A stretch of 64,000 nucleotides of DNA from Acidobacteriota bacterium (lineage in GTDB: Bacteria > Acidobacteriota > Blastocatellia > RBC074). A model generated the notes under the pieces. The model ran no database searches. It worked only from the letters and a program-made list of their open reading frames with translations, and was not told where the DNA came from. The stretch is taken from the NCBI GenBank assembly GCA_019639255.1, contig JAHBSF010000001.1, positions 62,001 to 126,000 of the forward strand, in the 5' to 3' direction. The translations under genes were made by a program, and so were the position numbers. Of this stretch, positions 36,357-44,678 are shown in pieces (position 1 is the stretch's first letter; every line of letters starts with the position of its first letter).

Positions 36357-38786
36357 ATGCACGGACGATCTCGCCGATTCGGCATATCGATGTTTCTTCT
36401 GGCGCTCCTTATTGCAACATTCGCATTTGGCCGTACGGGCGTGCGAATGAGCGCAGCGCAGCCTGCGGTTGTAGTGCTCTCGGCGGCGAGCTTCGATGAA
36501 AACTCGATCACTCCTTCCGGCATAGTCGCAGCATTCGGTTCGGGCCTCGCTACTACAACGGCAATCCCTACTACTGCGCCCCTTCCTGTCGAACTCGGCG
36601 GCACCACGGCGCGCATACGCGACAGCGCCAATGTAGAACGCGCGGCTGAACTCTTCTTCGTATCTCCGAACCAGGTCAATCTGCTCGTTCCGGCTGCGAC
36701 GGCGGAAGGCGAGGCTACGATTACGATCAGGTCCGGAGACGGCGCAGTCTCGACCGGCGGTTTCAATGTCGTCAATGTTGCGCCCTCAATTTTTACGGCG
36801 AATTCCAACGGCGCGGGCGTGCCGGCCGCCAACCTTATTCGCGTCCGCTCCGACGGCTCGCAGGTGCTGGAATCGCCTTTCGAATTCGGTGCGGGAAACA
36901 CCCTCCAACCCCGGCCGATCGATCTCGGACCCGAAGGCGATCGCGTATTCCTGATTCTGTTCCTTTCGGGAATCCGGTTCGCTGCAGATCCGAACGGCGA
37001 CGGTAACCTGAATGAATCAATCGGCGTTGTAATTGCCGGGGGCGCCGAAACATCTGCATTCGCGGGCGAGCAGGGATCGTTTTCGGGACTCGATCAGGTA
37101 AATCTGGAATTGCCGCGTGTGCTTGCAGGGCGAGGGCGCATCAATCTGGCGGTAACCGCGGGCGGCTTCGCCTCGAATCCGGTGGAAATCGAGTTTGCCT
37201 CCTCAGGGGCCGGGCAGGTAGCAGTATCCTCATTCAGCCCCGCAATGGTGCTTGCCGGGGAAACGCTCGGCATAGACGGAAGCGGGTTTGATCCGGACGG
37301 TGCGGGCAATCTCGTGCGCGTGGGCGGCGTTGAAGCCGCCGTCAATTCGGCGTCGGAAACCCATCTCGATGTTACCGTGCCGTTCGGGGCTTCAAGTGGG
37401 GCTGTCACCGTGGCAACCGTTCAGGGCGAATCCGCAAGCGATGATCCGATAAATGTGCGTACATCCATCAGCGGCCTTATAGAATCCACCGACCGTCAAC
37501 CGTTGCCCGGCGTCGCGGTCAGAATACGGGGAACGGATATAAGCGATACCACGAGTCTGGACGGGTCGTTTCTTCTGCCCGATGCTGCAACGGGCGCGGT
37601 ACTGGTGGAAATCGACGCGACCACGGTCAAGACGACCCCGGCATACGATAAAGTTTTGTTGAAGATGCCCGTGACCGCCGGCCGCGACAATCCCTACCCG
37701 ACAGCCGTCGCCATGCAACAGGCGACGGGCGCGAGCGTGACCGTAGGTAACGCCAACGGATTTGGGTCAGGCGGGCGTGTTTATCAGCATCATTCATCCT
37801 CGCCGGGCGGAAGCATTCAGACGGGCGGCATACGTTTCGATATCGCCGACAACGCGGCTGCAATTTTCGCTGACGGCGCGCGCCAGGGCGTCATTACGCT
37901 TTCCGTGATTGTCAATAACCGGACGCCCGCACCGCTTCCTCCCGGGCATACGGGTACGTCGATTGCCCAGCTTTCGCCCGCAGGCGTGCAGCTTTCACCG
38001 GGAGGAACGCTGAGTTTCCCGAATACTGAACTGCTGCCTCCGAACTCAACTGCAACGCTTTTCAAACTCGATCAGAATCCGGCGTCGAGGACCGTCGGCA
38101 GCTTCGTCGCCGTGGGTTCGGCTACCGTAACATCGAACGGGCTTCGCATCGAATCCGATTCGGGCGCAATCACAGAGTCGGGTATTTACTTTGCATCGGT
38201 AAAACAGCAGACGACGACGGTTGTCGGAAGAGTATTCGACAGCGACGGCCGGACGCCGGTGCGTTTTGCACACGTTCGCGCACGCAATCGCGAATCGTTT
38301 ACGGACGGAAACGGCGGATTCATATTGCGGAATGTGCCGGTACGGCCGGGCGCGGAGCAATTGATTATCGAAGCGAGTTTCGTTCGTCCCAATCGCAGGG
38401 TCGATCGCGTATTCCGCGCAGGTGTGATACCGGTGCTCAATGGCACTACGGTCGTTCAACCGGAGTTGGTGTTGCCCTCGGCGACGAGCAACCGGCCGCC
38501 CGTACTGCTTGCGCCGAATCAGGTGACGGTAGTGCGGGGTGAGACGAGCGAATTCAACATCGTGGCCGTCGATCCGGATTCGGATCCGGTCACGATAGTC
38601 GCAGTCACGGGAGCGCCTTTTGCTGCAATTCAGGCGCATCCCGAATCACCGAATGTATTTCAGTTGGTGCTTTCCCCCGGTTCTGGCGTTGTACCGGGGG
38701 ATTACACATTGACCCTGCGCGCATTCGACAACAGGAACGCGGTCGTTACGCAAACGGTCGTCGTTCAGGTAGTTTCAAGCCAGTGA
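36357..38786 (+). CDS. Secreted protein with N-terminal Solibacter-type domain and carboxypeptidase-regulatory modules
   Basis: 809 aa. ATG 36357 has GGGAG 5 nt upstream, and the resulting N-terminus (MHGRSRRF, then a hydrophobic stretch about 9-28) makes a plausible signal peptide. Order: TIGR03437-like domain about 37-280 (LSAASFDENSI, then SNGAGVPAANLIRVR, then FSGLDQVN); IPT/TIG-like domain about 287-367; CarboxypepD_reg-like domain about 372-455; a central region with a VTVGNANGFGSGG segment; second CarboxypepD_reg-like domain about 621-702 (GRVFDSDGRTPV); C-terminal Ig/cadherin-like domain about 715-808 (VDPDSDPVTIV). The Solibacter-type domain is N-terminal here, whereas in the two giant proteins it is C-terminal. 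Extracellular role inferred; no enzyme motif. Confidence 0.85.
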   Translation: MHGRSRRFGISMFLLALLIATFAFGRTGVRMSAAQPAVVVLSAASFDENSITPSGIVAAFGSGLATTTAIPTTAPLPVELGGTTARIRDSANVERAAELFFVSPNQVNLLVPAATAEGEATITIRSGDGAVSTGGFNVVNVAPSIFTANSNGAGVPAANLIRVRSDGSQVLESPFEFGAGNTLQPRPIDLGPEGDRVFLILFLSGIRFAADPNGDGNLNESIGVVIAGGAETSAFAGEQGSFSGLDQVNLELPRVLAGRGRINLAVTAGGFASNPVEIEFASSGAGQVAVSSFSPAMVLAGETLGIDGSGFDPDGAGNLVRVGGVEAAVNSASETHLDVTVPFGASSGAVTVATVQGESASDDPINVRTSISGLIESTDRQPLPGVAVRIRGTDISDTTSLDGSFLLPDAATGAVLVEIDATTVKTTPAYDKVLLKMPVTAGRDNPYPTAVAMQQATGASVTVGNANGFGSGGRVYQHHSSSPGGSIQTGGIRFDIADNAAAIFADGARQGVITLSVIVNNRTPAPLPPGHTGTSIAQLSPAGVQLSPGGTLSFPNTELLPPNSTATLFKLDQNPASRTVGSFVAVGSATVTSNGLRIESDSGAITESGIYFASVKQQTTTVVGRVFDSDGRTPVRFAHVRARNRESFTDGNGGFILRNVPVRPGAEQLIIEASFVRPNRRVDRVFRAGVIPVLNGTTVVQPELVLPSATSNRPPVLLAPNQVTVVRGETSEFNIVAVDPDSDPVTIVAVTGAPFAAIQAHPESPNVFQLVLSPGSGVVPGDYTLTLRAFDNRNAVVTQTVVVQVVSSQ

Positions 38787-39082
<296 letters not shown>

Positions 39083-39087
39083 TATTT

Positions 39088-40194
39088 TCAGTTGGTTAAG
39101 GCGTTCTCGTCGGCGGGACTGAGCAGGGCGGGGACGCTACGGGGACGCAAATTCTCTCCAGCGGCCTCGGAAAGATCACCGAAGACACCATCGAGTTTGC
39201 CTACAGCGTCAGCAAGGAAGGCGGGGCTGAGGTGTTGATACCGTGCGGCCATCCGCAGGTCTTTGTGGCCGAGAATCTGGGCGACGGTGTGAATATCTGC
39301 GCCGGCCATCCGCATCCAGCTTGCCGCCGTGTGCCGCAAATCGTGAAATCGAAAATTCACGATCTCAACATCACGGCATAGCCGGATGAATGCCGCCGTC
39401 ACCTGACCGGGTGTGATCTCTCCGAAGACTCGGGAGAGAGGCAAACCGGAGGGAAGGGAACGGACGACATTCTGCGCGCTTGCATTCAGGTAGACGATTC
39501 GGCCATCGCCGTTCTTCGTCTGCGGCAGCAGAATCCTTCCGCTATTCAGATCCACATCCATCCACCGCAAGCCGACAATTTCGGATCTGCGCATTCCCGT
39601 CAACGCGGCAATGGCAATAATTGGCCGCAGCCATTCCGGAGAGAATTCGAGCAGAATCCGGACCTCCGTCGGCTGAAGGTAACGGACGCGGCCGGGCGGG
39701 GCTTTTGGCGTCTTGATGCCTTGTGCGGGGCTGTAGGGGATCAATTCCCATTCGACCGCAAGCCGCATCATGTGTTTGATGACGTTGATCTCCTTGATGA
39801 CTGAATTAGCGCCGACAGCCCCCGATCGCTTCGTGATGTATCGCTGAATCTCGGCACGCCGCACGGCGGCGAGCTTCAGCCCACGAAAGAAGGGCTTGAG
39901 CCGGTTCTCAACGATCCCTTCTTCCCGGTCAAATGCACTATCAGTCAGTCGGGCGCGCTGGTACTGAAGAAAGCGATCGGCGACTTCTTCGAACGATTCT
40001 TCGCCGGCTGGTGTGAATCCGAGCGCCTTTGTCTGCTCGACCTTCGTCAGTTCGGCGTTTCGGATCATTCGTGCCTGAGTGATATTCGCCGCGTTGACCT
40101 TTCGCTTGCGGCGTCGGCCGGCCGCATCTACCCAACTGATGTAGAAGCCGGGCCGATCCTTTCGAATGAAAATACCGTCTTCAATCGTCTTCAC
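39088..40194 (-). CDS. Tyrosine recombinase / integrase
   Basis: Site-specific integrase, 368 aa. N-terminal SAM-like/arm-binding region (GFYISWVDAAGRRRKRKV), core-binding domain about 70-170, catalytic domain about 180-340 with Arg in LTGMRRSEIVGL, HxxR in FHDLRHTAASW, His in LGHKD and the nucleophile Tyr in MAARYQHLS. Start GTG 40194 has AGGAG about 10 nt upstream and overlaps the end of the preceding zinc-finger gene by 14 nt; the frame further upstream is inside that gene. Lies directly next to attL in tRNA-Glu, as expected for the island's own integrase. Confidence 0.95.
   Translation of the reverse strand: MKTIEDGIFIRKDRPGFYISWVDAAGRRRKRKVNAANITQARMIRNAELTKVEQTKALGFTPAGEESFEEVADRFLQYQRARLTDSAFDREEGIVENRLKPFFRGLKLAAVRRAEIQRYITKRSGAVGANSVIKEINVIKHMMRLAVEWELIPYSPAQGIKTPKAPPGRVRYLQPTEVRILLEFSPEWLRPIIAIAALTGMRRSEIVGLRWMDVDLNSGRILLPQTKNGDGRIVYLNASAQNVVRSLPSGLPLSRVFGEITPGQVTAAFIRLCRDVEIVNFRFHDLRHTAASWMRMAGADIHTVAQILGHKDLRMAARYQHLSPAFLADAVGKLDGVFGDLSEAAGENLRPRSVPALLSPADENALTN
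39129..39148. repeat. Left copy of 20-bp island-end repeat
   Basis: Two CGGGGACGC units separated by TA, inside the 3' end of the integrase gene, 47 bp from attL. The identical 20 bp recur at 51923-51942 near attR in the same orientation. Candidate integrase arm-type or excisionase sites. Confidence 0.7.
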
Positions 40195-40933
40195 TCTGAT
40201 TGTCTCCTTTCTTGATTGGATGTTTACTTCGGTAGGTTCTGATACGGTGTATCGATGCACACTTTGGGGAACAGGCTGATTGATCGAGCCGGCCGGCCCA
40301 AAAGAACTGATTACAGACGACACAGCGCTTGATCCGTGCCGCCTCTACACCGTCAAAGATGGCTTGCAAACACTTTTCTTGCTCAGATGGCACGTATCTC
40401 AGTTTCCCTTTGGGATCAGGTTTGAAACCGCCAGAAATATCCCAGCCCGCTGACGGCTGAGCTTCGCCGTGCTCTGCAAGATCCACGATAATCTGATAAC
40501 CGCGACGCAATAAGATGAATTGGGTAAGTACCCCGGTGTACCAGCCAAATAACTCTTTCAGCTTGGGCGCTTTTGCCTTCGGATCTTTGTAGGCGGGGTC
40601 TATTCGATATCCTCCGTCGGGGGTCTTTATAAATGCCCGCGCGGGTAGATATGTAATGCGACCGGGGAATTCCCCCGTATATTCAATGATCCACGTCTTG
40701 ACATCTTCGGGTAACGAGTTAACCCAACCAGCCAATGCAAGGCATTCTTGTAGATAGGCTTTGGGCTGAGCTTCCAAGAGTTCGGGCAGCATGTTCAGCC
40801 GAAGTTCCGTCAGCGTATACAGAAGGTACTCAGGAATGGAATCTTCAACTTGCGCGAGTTCGTAAGAGTTCCAAAGCTTCACCATCTTCGCCAACATCAC
40901 CGGACATTCCCGCAGTCTTTTTTCTTTTCTCAT
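40181..40933 (-). CDS. Zinc-finger protein coupled to the integrase
   Basis: 250 aa, function unknown. The C-terminal 60 residues contain a CxxC-x14-CxxxC-type zinc finger (RCVVCNQFFWAGRLDQSACSPKC) followed by a basic HRIRTYRSKH tail, reminiscent of CGNR-type zinc fingers. The N-terminal 180 residues are helical with conserved-looking aromatic positions (WNSYELAQ, FGWYTGVLTQFILLRRGYQ). Overlaps the integrase start by 14 nt, so the two are translationally coupled; a role in regulating or directing recombination is a guess. Start ATG 40933 lacks a clear ribosome-binding site; an ATG 12 codons in is possible. Divergent from the excisionase-like gene. Confidence 0.7.
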   Translation of the reverse strand: MRKEKRLRECPVMLAKMVKLWNSYELAQVEDSIPEYLLYTLTELRLNMLPELLEAQPKAYLQECLALAGWVNSLPEDVKTWIIEYTGEFPGRITYLPARAFIKTPDGGYRIDPAYKDPKAKAPKLKELFGWYTGVLTQFILLRRGYQIIVDLAEHGEAQPSAGWDISGGFKPDPKGKLRYVPSEQEKCLQAIFDGVEAARIKRCVVCNQFFWAGRLDQSACSPKCASIHRIRTYRSKHPIKKGDNQSEDD

Positions 40934-40962
40934 ATGTAACGGATGTCACCCTGAATCATCTA

Positions 40963-40990
40963 TTGACATGTAATTTGCATTGCCTAGTAT
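40963..40990 (+). promoter_or_regulatory. Promoter for the island replication operon
   Basis: Perfect TTGACA at 40963-40968, 16-bp spacer, TAGTAT at 40985-40990, 60 bp before the excisionase-like start, in the divergent gap between the integrase-side and replication-side operons. Confidence 0.6.
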
Positions 40991-41049
40991 ATGTCTGTCG
41001 CGGTTTATACTACAGTTTGAGAGGTAGGGCAATAAAGGAGAGTCAGACA

Positions 41050-41256
41050 ATGGAAAGAATTCCGATGTCATCCGCCAAGACCGCAGTAGATGATCGCCTG
41101 CTTGGTCTCGAAACGGCTGCGGGTTGGCTGGGGCTGAGCGTTTGGACCCTCAGAAAGTGGATACAAGAGGGAAAGATCAAATCAGCGAAGCTCGGCTCCA
41201 GGCGACTGATTCCAATGTCGGAAGTAAGACGGCTGATTGAGGCGGCAATGAAATGA
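41050..41256 (+). CDS. Excisionase-family helix-turn-helix protein
   Basis: 68 aa MerR-like DNA-binding domain of the excisionase type. The hallmark is LGLETAAGWLGLSVWTLRKWIQEGKIKSAKLGSRRLIPMSEVRRLIE. Such proteins steer integrases toward excision or act as repressors in mobile elements. ATG 41050 has AGGAG about 9 nt upstream; a longer open frame back to 40735 is antisense to the zinc-finger gene. Overlaps the next gene by an ATGA. First gene of the rightward operon. Confidence 0.88.
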   Translation: MERIPMSSAKTAVDDRLLGLETAAGWLGLSVWTLRKWIQEGKIKSAKLGSRRLIPMSEVRRLIEAAMK

Positions 41257-41477
41257 TGAATGACTTGGACCCTTGGCTGAAGCGGGGCCAAATGAGTCCG
41301 AAGCAGATGTTCGGGCACACTGGCCGCCTGATCCGCGTCACCCGCCGTGCACCGTGCCCGATCTGCGAACATCCAGATTGGTGCAGCATCTCGGACGATG
41401 GCGCGATCGCCATAAATTATGCGAAAGGGGACTGTCGCGCTTTAGCCGACAGGGGAATTTCGCATCGCGCTGTTTAG
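41253..41477 (+). CDS. Primase zinc-binding domain (5' part of a split primase)
   Basis: 74 aa. Contains CPICEHPDWCSISDDGAIAI, the zinc-binding head typical of island and phage Toprim primases. In relatives this head runs on through a short AIC-R-like segment into a GS-x-K-x-NGGWLHRL-like segment within one polypeptide. Here the frame runs into RALADRGISHRAV and a TAG inside a strong hairpin, while the expected continuation, GSIKDTHNGGFLHKL, is found about 335 bp downstream in the same reading frame. Starts in an ATGA overlap with the excisionase-like gene. Either a split gene or exon 1 of an intron-containing gene. Confidence 0.72.
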   Translation: MMNDLDPWLKRGQMSPKQMFGHTGRLIRVTRRAPCPICEHPDWCSISDDGAIAINYAKGDCRALADRGISHRAV

Positions 41478-41810
41478 CGCGATAATCTCCCCGTCCCCAC
41501 TCCTTTCTGGTAAACTGCCTGCAATACGACAGGCTTTGTCTCGTCAGCTTCAATCGCTACGGGAGCCACCTGTGCGGCTCTTTGAGAGTTCGACTTCGCG
41601 GAGTTCCAGGAGCAAGACTCCTGGGTAAAAGTTGAATCGCCGAAGTAGAGAAACAACCGAGACTCTCCTTTGAGTTTCGAGGCCCGGACGGGGCCAGCAG
41701 GCGCTAACGGTAAGGATTGCCTATGCCGTTGCCTGCGAAGCTGCTGATAAATCAACGGGAAGCCGCCTGATTTATCTGGCGGAGTCGTCACTTGTATGAG
41801 AATTCAGCAG
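41424..41810 (+). ncRNA. Highly structured insertion between primase halves, intron-like
   Basis: Contains a series of strong hairpins: CTGTCG/CGACAG; ATCGCGCT-GTTT-AGCGCGAT (perfect 8 bp); GAGCC/GGCTC; CCAGGAG/CTCCTGG; GCAGGC and AACGG pairing with CCGTT and GCCTGC; GATAAATCA/TGATTTATC (9 bp), interleaved with CCGCC/GGCGG. No convincing ORF. Flanking coding segments are in the same frame and would join into a normal primase. Boundaries are approximate. A self-splicing intron is the favoured idea; an origin or a regulatory RNA is an alternative. I could not identify a conserved group I or group II core with certainty. Confidence 0.45.
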
Positions 41811-42662
41811 GGCTCGATCAAGGACACGCACAACGGTGGGTTTTTACACAAACTTCGCGACCAGGATAAATGGCCGTTGCGGTCATTCGCGACGCCGAAA
41901 AGATCGGCTGAAGCGGAGCGAGCGTCGATTGCGAAGCGGCACGCTGTCTATTCGTCCCTGCTTGAAAGTCTTCCCCTTGCTGGCCGACACGCCACAGACT
42001 TGAACGAGCGCCGAGGATTGTCTGATACGACGATTGCCCGGCATCTTTACGCGACCGTGCCGGAACCAGATCGGCAAATAGAGATCGCAAAACTATTGGC
42101 AGTCGCGCACGATCTTTCGGGCGTACCCGGTTTCTACTGTAGACACTCTCATTGGCGAATGACCTGTGTGCCCGCCGGTTTTTTCGTCCCGGTGCGTAAT
42201 AAAGCCGGCCAGATCGAAGCAATGCAGATTCGCCGCGACTGCGGAGAACCGCGTTACGTATGGTTTTCGTCGGCCGGCAAGCCGCAGGGAGTGTCGAGCG
42301 GCTCGCCCCTGCATCATGCTCATATCTGGCGCATCTCTTCTACTCAAACCGTCATTCTGACCGAAGGCCCGCTCAAGGCCGACATCATCGCGGACATAAT
42401 TGATGCGGCGACGATTGGCGCGGCAGGTGTTTCGAACTTCGGCGCTGACATCGGTGCAAATTTGCGGCGAAGATTCCCGGCTCTGCGCCAGTGCTTGATC
42501 GCCTTTGACGAAGATGAGCACGACCGGACAAGAAATAATGTAGAGTCTGCCCGGAAGATCCTGATCGAACGCTTGCAAAGCGCGGGGTTGCGGTGCTCCT
42601 TGCTGCACTGGAACGGCGCGAAAGGACTTGATGACTACCTCAGGGAGAAAAAGGTTTTATGA
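41796..42662 (+). CDS. Toprim-domain primase (3' part)
   Basis: 288 aa. After a short GSIKDTHNGGFLHKLRD linker, which normally follows a zinc head, come a helical region (about 30-110) and a Toprim domain about 185-288, with the acidic motif VILTEGPLKADI and the second acidic motif CLIAFDEDEHDRT. It would synthesise primers for replication of the excised island. ATG 41796 is the first in-frame start but has no clear ribosome-binding site, fitting the idea that this part is normally expressed as the continuation of the upstream zinc head. Overlaps the ATPase gene by ATGA. Confidence 0.8.
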   Translation: MRIQQGSIKDTHNGGFLHKLRDQDKWPLRSFATPKRSAEAERASIAKRHAVYSSLLESLPLAGRHATDLNERRGLSDTTIARHLYATVPEPDRQIEIAKLLAVAHDLSGVPGFYCRHSHWRMTCVPAGFFVPVRNKAGQIEAMQIRRDCGEPRYVWFSSAGKPQGVSSGSPLHHAHIWRISSTQTVILTEGPLKADIIADIIDAATIGAAGVSNFGADIGANLRRRFPALRQCLIAFDEDEHDRTRNNVESARKILIERLQSAGLRCSLLHWNGAKGLDDYLREKKVL

Positions 42663-43708
42663 GCAATGCAGTCGTCAAGGCGCTCGAACATGTCGGTGTG
42701 AGCGTTGAATCAAGCGAACCATCATTGAATATTCGCTGTCTTAAGGATGTTCGACCCGAACGCATCGAATGGCTCTGGTATCCATACATACCGCTCGCGA
42801 AGGTGACGATGCTCGATGGCGATCCATCAGCCGGGAAAGGCTGGCTCTCATGCGCGATCGCGACGGGAGTTGCCGCCGGCAGGGGGTTATACGGAACCGA
42901 ACCGACGACGCCGGGTAATGTGCTGATGCTTGCGGCCGAAGATGGTTTATCTGACACGCTCCGGCCGCGGCTTGATTCGATGAATGCAGATATTTCGCGA
43001 ATATTCGCATTTGGTGAGCCATTCACGCTCGATGCTCGCGGTGTAATGCAGCTTGCTGAAGCCATCGCGACATATGAGCCGCGACTGGTAACAATCGATC
43101 CGTTATTCTGCTTCGTTGGTTCGAAGGTAGATATTCATCGCGCAAATGAGGCGCGGCCGGTCATGGCCGAGCTAACCCGACTGGCAGAGCAGTTTCGCTG
43201 CGCGATACTGGTCGTTCGGCATCTGAACAAGGGAGGAAACCAGAAGGCAATCTATCGCGGACTCGGATCGATTGACTACGTGGCGGCAGTACGTTCCGCT
43301 CTGGTGGCCGGCGCTGATCCCGACGACAAAGGCCGGCGCGCAATCGTTCACACGAAATCCAATTTGGCTCCGCTAGGCTCGGCCGTCGGCTACACGATCA
43401 CGAATGATGGCCGGTTTCTTTGGACTGGCGAAAGCAATCTCACAGCCGAGCGTATTCTGAGCATTGGCGACGGAAATGAGAGCACAGGCGGCGCGAGACT
43501 TGAAGCCGAGGATTTCCTTCGCTCTCTCCTGGCCGATGGTCCGATTGCTGCGAAGGAAGCGCAACGAGAGGCGCGGGAAGCCGGCATTAGCGGTGCTACG
43601 CTTCGACGCGCGAAAGAATCGATCGGTGTCCGCTCAGTCAAGCATGGAGGTGAATTTGGCGGTCCACGCGAATGGCTCTGGGAGTTGACAGATGAAGGTG
43701 TTCAATGA
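42659..43708 (+). CDS. RepA/DnaB-like AAA ATPase (replicative helicase or loader)
   Basis: 349 aa RecA-fold ATPase of the AAA_25/RepA type. Walker A is MLDGDPSAGKGWLS (about 52-65), Walker B LVTIDPLFCFV (about 145-155), followed by ILVVRHLNKGG (sensor region). The C-terminal 80 residues form a winged-helix-like domain (DFLRSLLADGPIAAKEAQREAREAGISGATLRRAK). Pairs of Toprim primase and RepA ATPase are the usual replication module of small integrative elements. Starts in an ATGA overlap with the primase gene. An iteron-like repeat cluster overlaps and follows its 3' end. Confidence 0.88.
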   Translation: MSNAVVKALEHVGVSVESSEPSLNIRCLKDVRPERIEWLWYPYIPLAKVTMLDGDPSAGKGWLSCAIATGVAAGRGLYGTEPTTPGNVLMLAAEDGLSDTLRPRLDSMNADISRIFAFGEPFTLDARGVMQLAEAIATYEPRLVTIDPLFCFVGSKVDIHRANEARPVMAELTRLAEQFRCAILVVRHLNKGGNQKAIYRGLGSIDYVAAVRSALVAGADPDDKGRRAIVHTKSNLAPLGSAVGYTITNDGRFLWTGESNLTAERILSIGDGNESTGGARLEAEDFLRSLLADGPIAAKEAQREAREAGISGATLRRAKESIGVRSVKHGGEFGGPREWLWELTDEGVQ

Positions 43709-43850
43709 AGTGCTGAAGGTGCTCACAATTACCTGTATGAGCATCTTCAGCGAAATAGTGCCAGCAAAGACAGTTGCGGCAATAGGTTGCCTGAAGATAC
43801 TCATTCCGGTAATTGTGAGCATCTTCAGCCATTTGATGAGCACCTTGGGC
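43693..43850. repeat. Iteron-like repeat cluster with long hairpin, candidate origin
   Basis: Six copies of a motif close to RTGAGCAYCTTCAGC: reverse at 43693-43704 (partial), 43712-43726 and 43789-43804; forward at 43737-43751, 43815-43829 and 43836-43850. Copies 2-5 form a long imperfect inverted repeat whose arms share CTCACAATTACC. Small ORFs exist on both strands but look like by-products. Location after primase and ATPase genes fits an origin of replication. Confidence 0.6.
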
Positions 43851-43914
43851 ATCAGACAGGCTGAGAAGGGATTCAAGGATCTTGGTAGCGGGATCTTTTA
43901 ACACACAGCGTGAC

Positions 43915-44145
43915 ATGGCGTATTCCGAAAAAGCGTGCGAGCTGAGACATTGCCGGGCTGTGAAGCGGGACGGGGAGAGATGCCGGGCCTGGGCGCGGTG
44001 GGGGGCGCAGTTGTGCGCCAGTCACGCCGTGACGACGCGCCGGACCGACGGCGCAAACAGGTATCGCGTTTATCATTCGCCGGCGCGGTGCGACTGCATC
44101 GCCTACCAGTGGCCGCACAGACCCGGCGGAGGCTTGTGCCGCTAG
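43915..44145 (+). CDS. Small Cys/His-rich zinc-binding protein
   Basis: 76 aa. The pattern CRAVKRDGERCRAWARWGAQLCASH is a CxxxxxxxxC...CxxH treble-clef-like motif seen in small phage and island proteins, followed by CDCIAYQWPHRPGGGLC. Function unknown. ATG 43915 is used; a TTG at 43882 would add 11 residues with a poorly spaced AAGG. Lies between the repeat cluster and the terminase-small-subunit-like gene. Confidence 0.6.
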   Translation: MAYSEKACELRHCRAVKRDGERCRAWARWGAQLCASHAVTTRRTDGANRYRVYHSPARCDCIAYQWPHRPGGGLCR

Positions 44146-44276
44146 CCGGAACCGCCGCAGTACAGATTGACGACGCCGGCCGGAACGCATGGCTGGCCGC
44201 GGCTGTCGGCGCAGTGGAAGCCGCTGGCGCGATTGCTTGAACGGCGCTGGCGGAAGAGAGATGAAGGGGGCGACAA

Positions 44277-44678
44277 ATGACGACGAAAGCCGACAAGTTG
44301 AACGGGCCACAGTTGAAGGCCGTGGATATGCTGGCGACTGGCGCAACGATAACCGCCGCGGCCGGGGCGGTCGGTGTGAGCCGGCAGACCGTCAGCGAAT
44401 GGGTAAATCGTGACGCCGAATTTCGGGCAACGCTCAACCGTCGGCGTGCGGAATTGTGGACTGAGCAGAGTGATCGGTTGCGATCTCTGATCCCGAAGGC
44501 GCTTGATCGGCTTGAAGCCGCTCTTGAAAATGGGACAGGCGATGGATTGCGGGCAGCGCTTGGCGTGCTGAAGCTGGCCGGCGTAGGCGATCTTTCAAGG
44601 ATCGGCCCAACAAGTGCCCAGGCGATCGCGAATCAAGATTTCATGGCAGAGATTTGCCCCAGCAGATCACGACCCTGA
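44277..44678 (+). CDS. Terminase small-subunit-like helix-turn-helix protein, possibly frameshifted
   Basis: 133 aa. N-terminal homeodomain-like HTH (MLATGATITAAAGAVGVSRQTVSEWV, about 20-45), then a helical region RAELWTEQSDRLRSLIPKALDRLEAAL, as in phBC6A51-type terminase small subunits. GGGGG precedes the ATG by 6 nt. The stop at 44676-44678 truncates the reading, but a +1 shift at about 44661 continues with a natural-looking PESIIDFRAWLAYPTPHK and LTYAADR ending at TAA 44776-44778. That would give a 166-aa protein. Recognises DNA and, in a satellite, could direct packaging; inferred. Confidence 0.7.
   Translation: MTTKADKLNGPQLKAVDMLATGATITAAAGAVGVSRQTVSEWVNRDAEFRATLNRRRAELWTEQSDRLRSLIPKALDRLEAALENGTGDGLRAALGVLKLAGVGDLSRIGPTSAQAIANQDFMAEICPSRSRP

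Noticed and set aside
36173-36901. 243-residue N-terminal extension of the NurA-like protein
   Set aside because: Antisense to the divergent Solibacter-domain gene; no family similarity.
41474-41791. 105-aa minus-strand ORF across the structured primase insertion
   Set aside because: No ribosome-binding site, composition looks random, and it covers exactly the hairpin-rich stretch.
43692-43901. Small ORFs on both strands over the iteron-like cluster
   Set aside because: Open on both strands because the DNA is palindromic; the repeat motif explains the sequence better than coding.
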